In this document: positions 15,780-23,727 of the stretch, piece after piece
How positions within the stretch are numbered: position 1 is the first letter of the stretch
Layout: each line of letters opens with the position of its first letter
Assembly (NCBI GenBank): GCA_028872685.1
Contig: JAPKEI010000007.1
Coordinates: 1 to 25,868 of the forward strand
Source: Verrucomicrobiota bacterium
GTDB lineage: Bacteria > Verrucomicrobiota > Verrucomicrobiia > Limisphaerales > UBA1100
Direction of reading: 5' to 3'
Length of the DNA stretch: 25,868 bases
Position numbers and translations under genes: made by a program
Notes under the pieces: model-generated
Databases searched by the model: none
What the model was told of the DNA's origin: nothing
Seen by the model: the letters and a program-made list of their open reading frames with translations, nothing else

Positions 15780-17168
15780 TTAAATAATCTCGAAGTATCG
15801 CTGCAATTGCCAGTCGGTAACGTGGCGTTCGTGTTCGCGCACTTCCCAATCGCGCGAGGCGATGAAATGGTCAATAAACTCGTCGCCAAACAATCCACGC
15901 GCTTCCGCCGATTGCTCGAGATCCCGGGAGGCATCGCGGAGGTTGGTGGCGAGTTGGCGTTCGGGCGGGAGATTGGCTTCCTGTTCGTAGGCGTTGCCGG
16001 TCAGTGGTTCGCCGGGGTCGAGCTGCTGCTCAATGCCGAGCAAGCCCGCGCCGAGACTGGCGGCGGCGATGAGGTACGGGTTCGCATCAGCCGGGCCGAT
16101 ACGGAACTCCACACGTTGCGACTTTTCTGAGCCGGTGATGACGCGCAACGCAGTGGTGCGATTGTCCACGCCCCACGCGGCGGCAGTCGGTGCCCATGCG
16201 CCTTTTACGAGCCGTGTGTAACTGTTGATGGTCGGCGCGCACAGGCTAAGGAAAGGTTTCAAAAATTTCTGTTGGCCCGCCACGTAATGGCGCATCACCG
16301 CGCTCATGCCATGTTCGGAAGCCGCGTCGTGGAATTGCCCCGCGCCGCTGGCGTCAACGAGCGATTGGTGCACGTGGCCGCTCTGGCCGGGATAATCCAT
16401 CGACCACTTGGCCATGAAAGTTGCTGTCAATCCGCGCTTGTTAAAGAACGCCTTTGAAAATGTTTTGAACAGCGCCGCCTTGTCCGCCGCGCGCAGGGCG
16501 TCATCCACCGTAATAGCCGCTTCCCAAACGCCCGGCCCGGTTTCGCAGTGGAGGCCTTCGATGGGGAAATCCATCGCGTCACAAAAATCCATGAACTCGT
16601 GAAACAAATCGGACAGTGCCGAGCTGCGAATGACCGAATAGCCGAAGTTGCCAGGGCTGAGCGGTGTGAGGTTGCGATAATTTTTCTCGCGCAGCGTGTG
16701 CGGTGTTTCATCGAAGATAAAAAACTCGTACTCAAACGCCATCCGCGCAGAGTGGCCCATGTCGTCAGCCTTTTGCAAAATGCGTCGCAGCTGATTGCGC
16801 GGGCAGATGGGATGCAGATCGCCACCGTTGCCTGTGTTGCCGATGAAATCCACGATGAACAGCGGCGTGTTGTCCTCGTCGGGCAGGCGGCGTTCGGTTG
16901 CAAGGTCGATGCGGTATTTGGCGTCGGGAAACGCCGTGTGCCAGCCGGTGAATTTTGCGTTGTCGTAAAGCTGGTCGTTCACGTCCCAACCCAGTACGCA
17001 ATCGCAAAAGCCCGCCGTGCCGCCGACGATGCTGGCGAATTTATCGAGCGAAACGTACTTGCCGCGATGTACACCATCGAGGTCGGCAAAGGCCAGCTTC
17101 ACGCGCGGGATTTTTTCTTCGCGATATTTCGCGATGAGTTTGTCGGCGGAGATGTCGGGAGTGCTCAT
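15780..17168 (-). CDS. Glutamine-synthetase-family gamma-glutamyl-amine ligase (PuuA/GlnA3/GlnA4-like)
   Basis: The 462-residue product has the full type I glutamine synthetase fold. Catalytic metal and substrate residues are kept: Glu146/Glu148 (FEYEFF), Glu209/Glu216 (CETGPGVWEAA), His267 (GHVHQS), Arg337 (DNRTTALRV) and Glu354/Arg356 (VEFRIGPADANPY). At the flap where ammonia-using enzymes have a Glu in a YEAPV-type motif, this protein reads GAWAPT, with Trp325 at that place. The following AWGVDNRTTALRV pattern is characteristic of ligases that join glutamate to an amine rather than to ammonia (PuuA, GlnA3/GlnA4 type). No adenylylation Tyr loop is evident. I infer ATP-dependent gamma-glutamylation of an amine or amino alcohol in the cytoplasm. 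It starts one base after the aldehyde dehydrogenase stop. Confidence 0.92.
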   Translation of the reverse strand: MSTPDISADKLIAKYREEKIPRVKLAFADLDGVHRGKYVSLDKFASIVGGTAGFCDCVLGWDVNDQLYDNAKFTGWHTAFPDAKYRIDLATERRLPDEDNTPLFIVDFIGNTGNGGDLHPICPRNQLRRILQKADDMGHSARMAFEYEFFIFDETPHTLREKNYRNLTPLSPGNFGYSVIRSSALSDLFHEFMDFCDAMDFPIEGLHCETGPGVWEAAITVDDALRAADKAALFKTFSKAFFNKRGLTATFMAKWSMDYPGQSGHVHQSLVDASGAGQFHDAASEHGMSAVMRHYVAGQQKFLKPFLSLCAPTINSYTRLVKGAWAPTAAAWGVDNRTTALRVITGSEKSQRVEFRIGPADANPYLIAAASLGAGLLGIEQQLDPGEPLTGNAYEQEANLPPERQLATNLRDASRDLEQSAEARGLFGDEFIDHFIASRDWEVREHERHVTDWQLQRYFEII

Positions 17169-17169
17169 G

Positions 17170-18543
17170 TTAAAATTGGGTCCTGAAATGTATCGCCTTG
17201 GGGCGGGTCATGGCGAGCAATCCGTAGCACGAAAGCGACGAGCCTTTGCCGCTGGCTTTGAGGCCGGTCCACGGCAGCGCGGGGTCGAGATAGTCGCAAC
17301 GGTTCATGAAAATCGTGCCAGCTTCCACTGCTTTTGCAAAAGCATCGGCGCGAGCGCGGTCGCTCGTGCAAATCACAGCGGTGAGGCCGAATTCCGAATC
17401 GTTGATGTTCGCGATGGCCTCGGCGTCATCGGCCACTTTCATCACGGGCAGCAATGGCCCAAAATTTTCCTCCTGCATGATGGCGAGGTCGTTGCGGTTC
17501 ACGGTCAACAGCGTGGGCTCGAAAAACATGCCCTTCCCGATTTGTCGAGCCTTGCCGCCCGCAAGCATTTCCCCACCCGCCGCCATAGCCTCGGCGATGT
17601 GCATCTCCATCATTTGGGCCGAGGACGCTGCCGCCAGCGGCCCCTGCGTGGTGGCCGCATCGAGGGGGTCGCCGAGTGTGTACCCCTCCACGAGCGGTTG
17701 GCACGCGGCGAGGAATTCATCGTACACCGCCGCATGCACGTACACGCGCTCGATGCCGCAGCAACATTGGCCGGCATTGAACATCGCGCCATCAACGAGC
17801 ATCGCCGCCGACTGCGCCACGTCCGCATCCGCCGCCACATACGCGCCATCCTTGCCGCCCAACTCGAGGTTGCAATCGAAGTGCCGCTTCGCCGTGCTTG
17901 CATAAATTTTCTCACCGCCGCCCACCGAGCCGGTGAACATCACGTGATTGATGTCACCCTCTTCAATCAGCCGCGCCGTGTTCGCGTGGTCCATCACCAC
18001 GTGTTGTAGCAACTCTTCCGCGCATGCGCCGAATGCCTTTTCAAAATGTTCGCCAATGGAAAGCGTCCGCGTGGAGTGCTTGAGTAACACCGTGTTGCCC
18101 GCTAACAATGCTGCCGCCACGCCGCTGGCTGCGATGAGTAGCGGATAATTCCAAGCCGCAATAATCAGCACCACCCCGTGCGGTTCATGCAAAATCTCCC
18201 GATGAAAATTTTTCTTATCAGAAATCGCATCCGCCGCCAACACTTCCGGCGCGATGTCGCAGAGGTAATTGAACCGCTCCAACAATCCATCAATCTCGCC
18301 CCGCGCCTGCGTCAACGGCCGCCCCATCTGCATCGTGATGTCCGCCGCAATCGCCTCGCGGTTTGTTTCAAAATAACCCAACGCTGTCCTCACTCGTTCT
18401 ACACGATCCGTCAGCGGCACGCCACGCCAGTTAACGAATGCAGCTTGCGAACCCGCTGCAGCCTCCGTGAGTGCCTTGAAATTCAACTGCTCCCATTCGC
18501 GAATGGACTCGCCGGTAAAAGGATTGGATGTGGTGACCGTCAT
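17170..18543 (-). CDS. NAD(P)-dependent aldehyde dehydrogenase
   Basis: The product is an ALDH of 457 residues, close in length to succinate-semialdehyde dehydrogenases of the Sad/YneI group. Key elements are the oxyanion Asn in AAWNYP (Asn132), the cofactor segment GNTVLLKHS, FTGSVGGG, the general base in NLELGGKDG (Glu227) and the catalytic Cys in NAGQCCCG (Cys261 as the GQxC Cys). The C-terminus has EENFGPLLPV and KASGKGSSLSCYG. ATG at 18543 (MTVTTSNPFTGE) gives a normal ALDH N-terminus. The frame stays open to ATG 18744 or 18597, but those extra residues are not ALDH-like and would occupy the divergent cys promoter region. It is the first gene of the four-gene operon and would oxidise the aldehyde produced by the downstream alcohol dehydrogenase. 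Confidence 0.94.
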   Translation of the reverse strand: MTVTTSNPFTGESIREWEQLNFKALTEAAAGSQAAFVNWRGVPLTDRVERVRTALGYFETNREAIAADITMQMGRPLTQARGEIDGLLERFNYLCDIAPEVLAADAISDKKNFHREILHEPHGVVLIIAAWNYPLLIAASGVAAALLAGNTVLLKHSTRTLSIGEHFEKAFGACAEELLQHVVMDHANTARLIEEGDINHVMFTGSVGGGEKIYASTAKRHFDCNLELGGKDGAYVAADADVAQSAAMLVDGAMFNAGQCCCGIERVYVHAAVYDEFLAACQPLVEGYTLGDPLDAATTQGPLAAASSAQMMEMHIAEAMAAGGEMLAGGKARQIGKGMFFEPTLLTVNRNDLAIMQEENFGPLLPVMKVADDAEAIANINDSEFGLTAVICTSDRARADAFAKAVEAGTIFMNRCDYLDPALPWTGLKASGKGSSLSCYGLLAMTRPKAIHFRTQF

Positions 18544-18689
18544 CAATGTGCTGCCGGCATCTTGCAAAACCTTTCCAAGGCAGCCAAGGAAATCCATTGT
18601 TGCACCCCGACGTTTGGGCTGGAAGATTGCCGGCTTGATGGGACATACTCCCCGCCGCTGAACACCTTGAAACTCAGGCGAACTAGGGC

Positions 18690-18717
18690 TTGACGAGAGA
18701 GGTGAGCGCGTTATCAT
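18690..18717 (+). promoter_or_regulatory. Sigma70-like promoter candidate for the cys operon
   Basis: TTGACG (18690-18695) and TATCAT (18712-18717) are separated by 16 bases. Initiation would fall near 18724, leaving a leader of about 25 bases before the cysI ATG. No riboswitch could fit in so short a leader. The assignment rests on similarity to the consensus only. Confidence 0.4.
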
Positions 18718-18749
18718 TACTACCTTTAGCAACTTACTAAACATTAAAA

Positions 18750-20411
18750 ATGTCCGATAAAAAAGCGAAATTGACTCATAATGAGGTGATTAAGGCGGAA
18801 AACCCTTCGTTGGCGGGGGATATTGCGGCCACGTTGGCGGATGGGGCGGTGGATGTTTTTTCCAAGGATGACCAGCAGTTTCTAAAGTTTCACGGGATTT
18901 ATCAGCAGGACGACCGCGACGTGCGCAAGCAGGGAAAGCATTTTATGTTCATGATACGCGGCACGAATCCGGGCGGGGTGTTGTCGCCGGAGTTGTATCT
19001 CACATACGACCGGCTGTCGGACGAGTGCGGCAACCAAACACTGCGCATCACTTCGCGGCAGAGTTTTCAGTTTCACGGCGTGGTGAAGAGCGGCTTGGGG
19101 CAATTGATGTGCGGCATCAACGACGCGCTGGCAACGACGCTTGCCGCGTGCGGCGATGTGAATCGAAACGTGATGGCACCACCCACGCCCGCCCGCAACG
19201 GCTTAGCCGCGCGGGTGCTGAAGGATAGCAAGCTGGTGGCGGCGGCATTGTTGCCGCGCACGAAGGCGTATCATCAAATCTGGGTGGAAGGTGTGAAGCT
19301 CAAGCTCGACGATTCGGATTATGAAGACCCGTTGTACGGCAAAACTTATTTACCGCGAAAATTCAAAGTCGGCTTCGCCACGCCGCCGCACAACGACACG
19401 GATGTGTTGACCAATTGTCTGGGCTTCGTGGCTATCGAGGAGAACGGCGAATTGGCGGGATACAATCTCACTGCGGGCGGCGGCATGGGCATGACGCACA
19501 ATAACGCGAAGACGTACCCGCGCGTGGCGGATGTGATTGGATTTTTTACGCCGGAACACATCGAGACCGTTGCAAAAGCGGTGCTGACGGTGCACCGCGA
19601 CTTTGGCGACCGCACGGACCGGAAACACGCACGGCTAAAATACGTGCTGGCCGAACGCGGCGTGGAGTGGTTTCGCGGCGAATTAGAGCAACGCACGGGC
19701 ATCCGGCTGGAAGAGCCCAAGCCATTTGCCTTCGATCAGCAAGGCGATATGTTTGGCTGGAACGAGGCGGCGGATGGTTCATGGTTCCTAGGGCTTCACG
19801 TGTTGTCGGGCCGCGTCCAAGGTGAACTGAAAACGGCGCTGCGAGCTATTGTGAAACAGCATCGTCCCGAAGTGCGATTGACGCCTTCGCAAAATCTTTT
19901 ACTGTGCGGTGTGGCGAAAACAGACAAGGACAAAATCAATTTCATTCTATCGGAAAACGGTTTGGTGGTGGACAAAACAGGACAAGGCACCGTGCTGGAA
20001 CGCGCGTCGATGGCCTGTCCGGCGCTGCCCACTTGCGGCTTGGCGCTGGCGGAGAGCGAACGTTACGTGCCGGAGTTTCTTGGGTTAGTGGATAATTTAT
20101 TGGATGACACCGGCTTGGCGGGCGAGGAAATCATCGTGCGGATGACCGGCTGCCCCAACGGCTGCGCGCGGCCGTACATGGCCGAGCTGGGCATCGTTGG
20201 CAAGTCGCCCGACAAATACGCAGTGTACCTCGGCGGCAACGTCGCCGGCACGCGCTTGGCGCGTTTGTACAATCAAACCGTGCCCGCCACCGAAATGGCT
20301 GACCAACTGCGCCCATTGGTCGAACGCTACGCCCGCAATCGCCACGAAGGCGAACGCTTCGGCGACTTCTGCGCCCGAGAAATCTGGCCGGAAATGGAGG
20401 TAGCAATATGA
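18750..20411 (+). CDS. cysI: Assimilatory sulfite reductase hemoprotein
   Basis: The 553-residue product belongs to the sirohaem/[4Fe-4S] nitrite-sulfite reductase family. It reduces sulfite to sulfide with six electrons in the cytoplasm. The family's duplicated ferredoxin-like layout is visible, with TLRITSRQSFQFHGV in the first half. The cluster/sirohaem Cys set is ACPALPTCGL (Cys423, Cys429) and TGCPNGCARPY (Cys468, Cys472). The gene position with cysH, cysD and cysN points to sulfite rather than nitrite. No CysJ flavoprotein gene is nearby, so the electron donor (CysJ elsewhere or ferredoxin) is unknown. ATG 18750 lacks a Shine-Dalgarno (A-rich leader). The stop overlaps cysH by four bases (ATGA). 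Confidence 0.95.
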   Translation: MSDKKAKLTHNEVIKAENPSLAGDIAATLADGAVDVFSKDDQQFLKFHGIYQQDDRDVRKQGKHFMFMIRGTNPGGVLSPELYLTYDRLSDECGNQTLRITSRQSFQFHGVVKSGLGQLMCGINDALATTLAACGDVNRNVMAPPTPARNGLAARVLKDSKLVAAALLPRTKAYHQIWVEGVKLKLDDSDYEDPLYGKTYLPRKFKVGFATPPHNDTDVLTNCLGFVAIEENGELAGYNLTAGGGMGMTHNNAKTYPRVADVIGFFTPEHIETVAKAVLTVHRDFGDRTDRKHARLKYVLAERGVEWFRGELEQRTGIRLEEPKPFAFDQQGDMFGWNEAADGSWFLGLHVLSGRVQGELKTALRAIVKQHRPEVRLTPSQNLLLCGVAKTDKDKINFILSENGLVVDKTGQGTVLERASMACPALPTCGLALAESERYVPEFLGLVDNLLDDTGLAGEEIIVRMTGCPNGCARPYMAELGIVGKSPDKYAVYLGGNVAGTRLARLYNQTVPATEMADQLRPLVERYARNRHEGERFGDFCAREIWPEMEVAI

Positions 20412-21070
20412 CGCCGGAAGCCATTTCTGAAGCCAACGATTTGCTGCGCGGAAAGTCGCCAGCAGAAGTGGTCGAGTGGGCCATTGCGCAGGCGGATGGC
20501 CGCGCAATTGTGTCGACAAATTTTCGCCCGTACGAGGCGGTGATTTTGCATTTGGTGATGCAGGCGCAGCCAGACATTCCGGTTTTGTGGGTAGACCACG
20601 GTTATAATCGCGAAGCGACTTACAAACACGCGGAGGATTTGAAGGCGCGACTGGATTTGAACATTCAGGCTTTCGTGCCCAAACTTACCACGGCGCATTA
20701 CGATGCGGCGCACGGCGGAATGCCGGAGCCAACGGAGAAGAACGAGGCCGCCATCAAGGCTTTTAGCACGGTGATGAAGCTGGAGCCATTTCAGCGGGGC
20801 ATGAAGGAGTTGGCACCGACGGTTTGGTTCACCGCGCTGCGCAAAGTGCAAAACCCCAACCGCGCGGAGCTGGACATTGTGAGTCCGGACAACAATTTTG
20901 GTTCATTAAAAGTGAGCCCGATTTTCAATTGGAGCGATGAAGAGATGGAGGCTTATTTGGAAGAGCACGACCTTCCAAATGAATGGGATTATTTTGACCC
21001 CGCAAAGGCAGATGAGAAACGCGAATGTGGTTTGCATGCTGCGTGGGGTGGGGAGGCGGTGGCAGAATAA
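20408..21070 (+). CDS. cysH: Phosphoadenylyl-sulfate (PAPS) reductase, CysH
   Basis: The 220-residue product has the adenosine-nucleotide alpha-hydrolase (PP-loop-derived) fold of CysH and reduces activated sulfate to sulfite with thioredoxin or glutaredoxin. The phosphate loop reads IVSTNFRPYEAV. The catalytic Cys is in the C-terminal KRECGLH motif (Cys207). The CC...CxxC cysteines that bind [4Fe-4S] in APS reductases are absent; the equivalent place reads TVWFTALRKVQNPNRA, as in PAPS-using enterobacterial CysH. PAPS is therefore the predicted substrate. GGAGG at 20396-20400 lies 7 bases before the ATG and supports the start. It overlaps cysI by four bases and cysD by one. Confidence 0.94.
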   Translation: MTPEAISEANDLLRGKSPAEVVEWAIAQADGRAIVSTNFRPYEAVILHLVMQAQPDIPVLWVDHGYNREATYKHAEDLKARLDLNIQAFVPKLTTAHYDAAHGGMPEPTEKNEAAIKAFSTVMKLEPFQRGMKELAPTVWFTALRKVQNPNRAELDIVSPDNNFGSLKVSPIFNWSDEEMEAYLEEHDLPNEWDYFDPAKADEKRECGLHAAWGGEAVAE

Positions 21071-22008
21071 TGAGTTCGTATCACCTTGACCATCTTGAGT
21101 ATTTGGAGACGGAGGCGATTCATGTGCTTCGGGAAGTGGCGGCGGAATTTGAACGACCGGTGGTTTTGTTTTCGGGTGGCAAAGATTCTATCTGCATTTT
21201 GCGTTTGGCGGAAAAGGCATTTCGGCCTTCGGATATTCCAATGCCGTTTTTGAATGTCGAGACGGGCCATGAGTTTCCTGAGTTGATTGAATTTCGCGAT
21301 CGGCGCGCAGAGGAGATGGGGGCAAAACTAATTGTGCGAACGGTGGATGAGGCGATTGAGAAAGGGCTCGCCACTGCAACGCCGGGACAGACTAGTCGTA
21401 ATAAATTGCAAATTCCCGTGCTGCTAGGGGCGATTGATGAATTTCAATTCGACTGCTGTATCGGCGGCGCGCGGCGCGACGAGGAGAAGGCGCGAGCGAA
21501 GGAACGCTTTTTCAGCTTTCGCGATTCCTTTGGACAATGGGATCCTAAAAACCAGCGGCCAGAAATTTGGAATCTATACAACGGACGCCTCAATCCCGGT
21601 GAGAACATGCGTGTGTTTCCACTCTCCAACTGGACGGAAACGGATGTATGGGAGTACATCCAAAAAGAAAACTTGGAAGTGCCGAACATCTATTTCAGCC
21701 ACGCGCGCGAATGTTTTTTTCGTGGCGACCAGTGGTTGCCCGTGCCGCCGGTGCATGATGGAAACGGTACGCCCGATCCGTATGAAGGCGCGCGCCCAAC
21801 CGAGAAGGAGGAGCACCGCACAATGATCTGTCGTGTTCGCACGATTGCCGATATGATTTCCACCGGTATGATCGAAAGCCCTGCGGAGTCCATTGACGAC
21901 ATCATCGCCGAAGTCGCCGCCGCCCGGGTTACCGAACGCGGCACACGCGCCGACGACAAGGCGAGCGAGGCCGCAATGGAGGACCGGAAGAAAGCGGGGT
22001 ATTTTTAA
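21070..22008 (+). CDS. cysD: Sulfate adenylyltransferase subunit 2
   Basis: The 312-residue product is the catalytic subunit of the heterodimeric ATP sulfurylase, which makes APS from ATP and sulfate. It has the PP-loop SGGKDS (residues 35-40), the family segments LNVETGHEFPELIEFRD and GGARRDEEKARAKER, and the C-terminal MEDRKKAGYF. The open frame extends upstream to 21025, but the ATG at 21070, which overlaps the cysH stop (TAATG), gives the normal CysD N-terminus. A GGGAGG stretch at 21051-21056 lies somewhat far upstream. It is followed by cysN after a 3-base gap, as expected for a stoichiometric complex. Confidence 0.97.
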   Translation: MSSYHLDHLEYLETEAIHVLREVAAEFERPVVLFSGGKDSICILRLAEKAFRPSDIPMPFLNVETGHEFPELIEFRDRRAEEMGAKLIVRTVDEAIEKGLATATPGQTSRNKLQIPVLLGAIDEFQFDCCIGGARRDEEKARAKERFFSFRDSFGQWDPKNQRPEIWNLYNGRLNPGENMRVFPLSNWTETDVWEYIQKENLEVPNIYFSHARECFFRGDQWLPVPPVHDGNGTPDPYEGARPTEKEEHRTMICRVRTIADMISTGMIESPAESIDDIIAEVAAARVTERGTRADDKASEAAMEDRKKAGYF

Positions 22009-22011
22009 TCC

Positions 22012-23334
22012 GTGAAATCTGTGCCTCAACACCCCATTGAACTACTGCGCTTTAACACGTGCGGGTCGGTTGATGACGGCAAAAGCACGTTGATTGGGCG
22101 GTTGCTTTATGATTCGAAATCGATCATGGAGGATCAGATGGAGATGCTGGAGCGTTCGGCGGATATCACCGGCGGCGGGCAGGTGAATCTCGCCAACCTC
22201 ACTGATGGCCTGCGTGCCGAGCGTGAGCAGGGAATTACCATCGACGTGGCATACCGATATTTTGCGACGCCAAAGCGCAAGTTCATCGTTGCCGACACGC
22301 CGGGCCATGTGCAGTACACGCGCAATATGGTGACGGGCGCGAGTACGGCGAATCTTTCCATCGTGTTGATCGATGCGCGCAACGGAGTGATCGAGCAGAC
22401 GCGGCGGCACAGTTATATTTCTGCTTTGTTGGGTATTCCCCACATTGTGTTTGCGGTGAACAAAATGGATCTCGTGGACTGGAGTGAGGAACGCTTTCGA
22501 GAAATTCGCGATGAAATCGAGGATTTCCTGCCGAAGCTGGATACGTTTTCGGACGTCAAATTTCTCCCGTTGAGCGCGTTGGACGGCGGCAATGTCGTCG
22601 ATCCATCAGAATACACGCCGTGGTATGAAGGGCCGACGTTGATGGGGCATCTCGAGTCCGTGCACATCGCCAGCGATTGGAATTTGAACGCGTTTCGGTT
22701 TCCCGTGCAATGGGTGAATCGGCCGAACAATCCCACCGACAAAACACTGCACGATTTTCGTGGGTTCTCCGGCCAAATCGCCGGTGGCATTGTGAAGGTC
22801 GGGCAAGAAGTGCTGGTGCTGCCCAGCGGCCGGAAGAGTTTCGTCAAAGAAATCCAGACGTTTGACGGCAACCTAGACGAGGCGTTTTCGCCACAATCAG
22901 TGACACTGGTTTTGGAGGATGACCTCGACATCAGCCGTGGCGACATGATTGTGGGCACCGATTCATTGCCCGGCCACAGTGCGGATATTTCCGCGCGCGT
23001 GTGTTGGATGGAACAGCGCCCGTTGCAAGCCGGCCAAAAATATTTTCTCAAGCACGGCACTCAAACCGTGCAGGCGAAAGTCATCAGCCTCGACAGTCGT
23101 ATCAACATCCAAACCTACGAGCCCGAACCGCATCCGGCCGAGCTGGCCATGAACGACATTGGCGAAGTCCGGTTGCGCACCGCCAAGCCTTTGGTGTTTG
23201 ATGCCTACACCACCAATCGCCTCACCGGCTCCATTGTTCTGGTTGAGCCCAGCACCAACGCCACCGCTGCTGCCGGAATGCTGCGCGGCCCCGAAAAAGT
23301 TTATCAGCCGGAGTACGACGACTTTATGATTTAG
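22012..23334 (+). CDS. cysN: Sulfate adenylyltransferase subunit 1 (GTPase)
   Basis: The 440-residue product is the GTPase subunit that drives ATP sulfurylase. The G motifs are clear: G1 GSVDDGKST (residues 18-26), G3 DTPGH (95-99) and G4 NKMD (150-153). EF-Tu-like beta-barrel domains follow. The chain ends after the GTPase and barrel domains, with no fused CysC APS-kinase domain. It begins with GTG at 22012, three bases after the cysD stop; no ATG close to the conserved start fits. It is the last gene of the cys operon, and its stop overlaps the end of a convergent toxin-gene remnant. Confidence 0.96.
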   Translation: MKSVPQHPIELLRFNTCGSVDDGKSTLIGRLLYDSKSIMEDQMEMLERSADITGGGQVNLANLTDGLRAEREQGITIDVAYRYFATPKRKFIVADTPGHVQYTRNMVTGASTANLSIVLIDARNGVIEQTRRHSYISALLGIPHIVFAVNKMDLVDWSEERFREIRDEIEDFLPKLDTFSDVKFLPLSALDGGNVVDPSEYTPWYEGPTLMGHLESVHIASDWNLNAFRFPVQWVNRPNNPTDKTLHDFRGFSGQIAGGIVKVGQEVLVLPSGRKSFVKEIQTFDGNLDEAFSPQSVTLVLEDDLDISRGDMIVGTDSLPGHSADISARVCWMEQRPLQAGQKYFLKHGTQTVQAKVISLDSRINIQTYEPEPHPAELAMNDIGEVRLRTAKPLVFDAYTTNRLTGSIVLVEPSTNATAAAGMLRGPEKVYQPEYDDFMI

Positions 23335-23545
23335 GCAAAAGCTTTGGGCTGCCAAATCGTTACGGCGTTTGATTTGATAATGTCCCTGTCGTGCGTCGCA
23401 AGTTGCACATTCAAAACTTGAGCCGTGGCCGTGATGATGCGGTCGTGTCATTCTCTTCCCCGAAACTAATTTCTGGCGGATCATTCCATTGAATTCCGTT
23501 GCTAATGTTGCGAATTTCTTCCAAAGCGTGCCGCACCTCTTCGGG
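23331..23545 (-). pseudogene. Remnant of a VapC-like PIN-domain toxin gene
   Basis: Two minus-strand pieces in different frames read like the C-terminal half of a PIN-domain ribonuclease. Piece one (about 23545-23450) reads PEEVRHALEEIRNISNGIQW and onward to FGEEN. Piece two (about 23449-23331) contains HDRIITATAQVLNVQLATHD and RDIIKSNAVTIWQPK, ending in TAA. The second piece keeps the DRIITATA and ATHDRDI acidic-residue pattern of VapC toxins. A stop codon in each frame and the frame change between the pieces show the gene is broken, and the N-terminal half with the first PIN acidic residue is gone. It is immediately downstream of an antitoxin-like reading frame. Confidence 0.68.
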
Positions 23546-23684
23546 TTAATCTGGGGCCGTCGGTGTGAGTCACCTCCTTTTTCAAGGTCCAGGTTACAAT
23601 CTTCTTCAAGGCTACACCTTCTTGAACAGTCATTGTTTTGAATTTTTTGATCACGTCATCAGGAATGCTCAAGGTCGTTCGCAT
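23502..23684 (-). pseudogene. VapB-like ribbon-helix-helix antitoxin, C-terminus probably lost
   Basis: A 60-codon frame starts MRTTLSIPDDVIKKF, a ribbon-helix-helix DNA-binding segment typical of VapB-type antitoxins, and continues through a second helix (GVALKKIVTWTLKKEV). From about residue 45 the sequence (GPRLTRRGAARFGRNSQH) is read out of frame over the toxin remnant, so the toxin-neutralising tail was probably lost in the deletion that removed the front of the toxin gene. The DNA-binding part may still be made. The frame is open upstream to 23855, but that crosses the terminator and the peroxiredoxin gene and is not credible. Confidence 0.62.
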
Positions 23685-23727
23685 AAACGTGTGCTTACAC
23701 ATTAATACTTTTATATCAACTGGGCGC

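Noticed and set aside
15432..16130. 232-codon plus-strand open frame opposite the alcohol dehydrogenase and ligase
   Set aside because: It spans the end of one supported gene and the start of another; no motif or ribosome-binding site supports it.
17017..18009. 330-codon plus-strand open frame opposite the aldehyde dehydrogenase and ligase genes
   Set aside because: It crosses the junction of two well-supported genes on the other strand and shows no recognisable domain; high GC with few antisense stops explains it.
18544..18744. Longer start for the aldehyde dehydrogenase
   Set aside because: The extra 67 residues are Ser/Pro/Arg-rich and unlike ALDH, and they cover the divergent cys promoter candidate; the conserved region begins at NPFTGE just after ATG 18543.
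22963..23484. 173-codon minus-strand open frame across the end of cysN
   Set aside because: Most of it is antisense to cysN; only its upstream end overlaps the toxin remnant, in the wrong frame for the PIN motifs.
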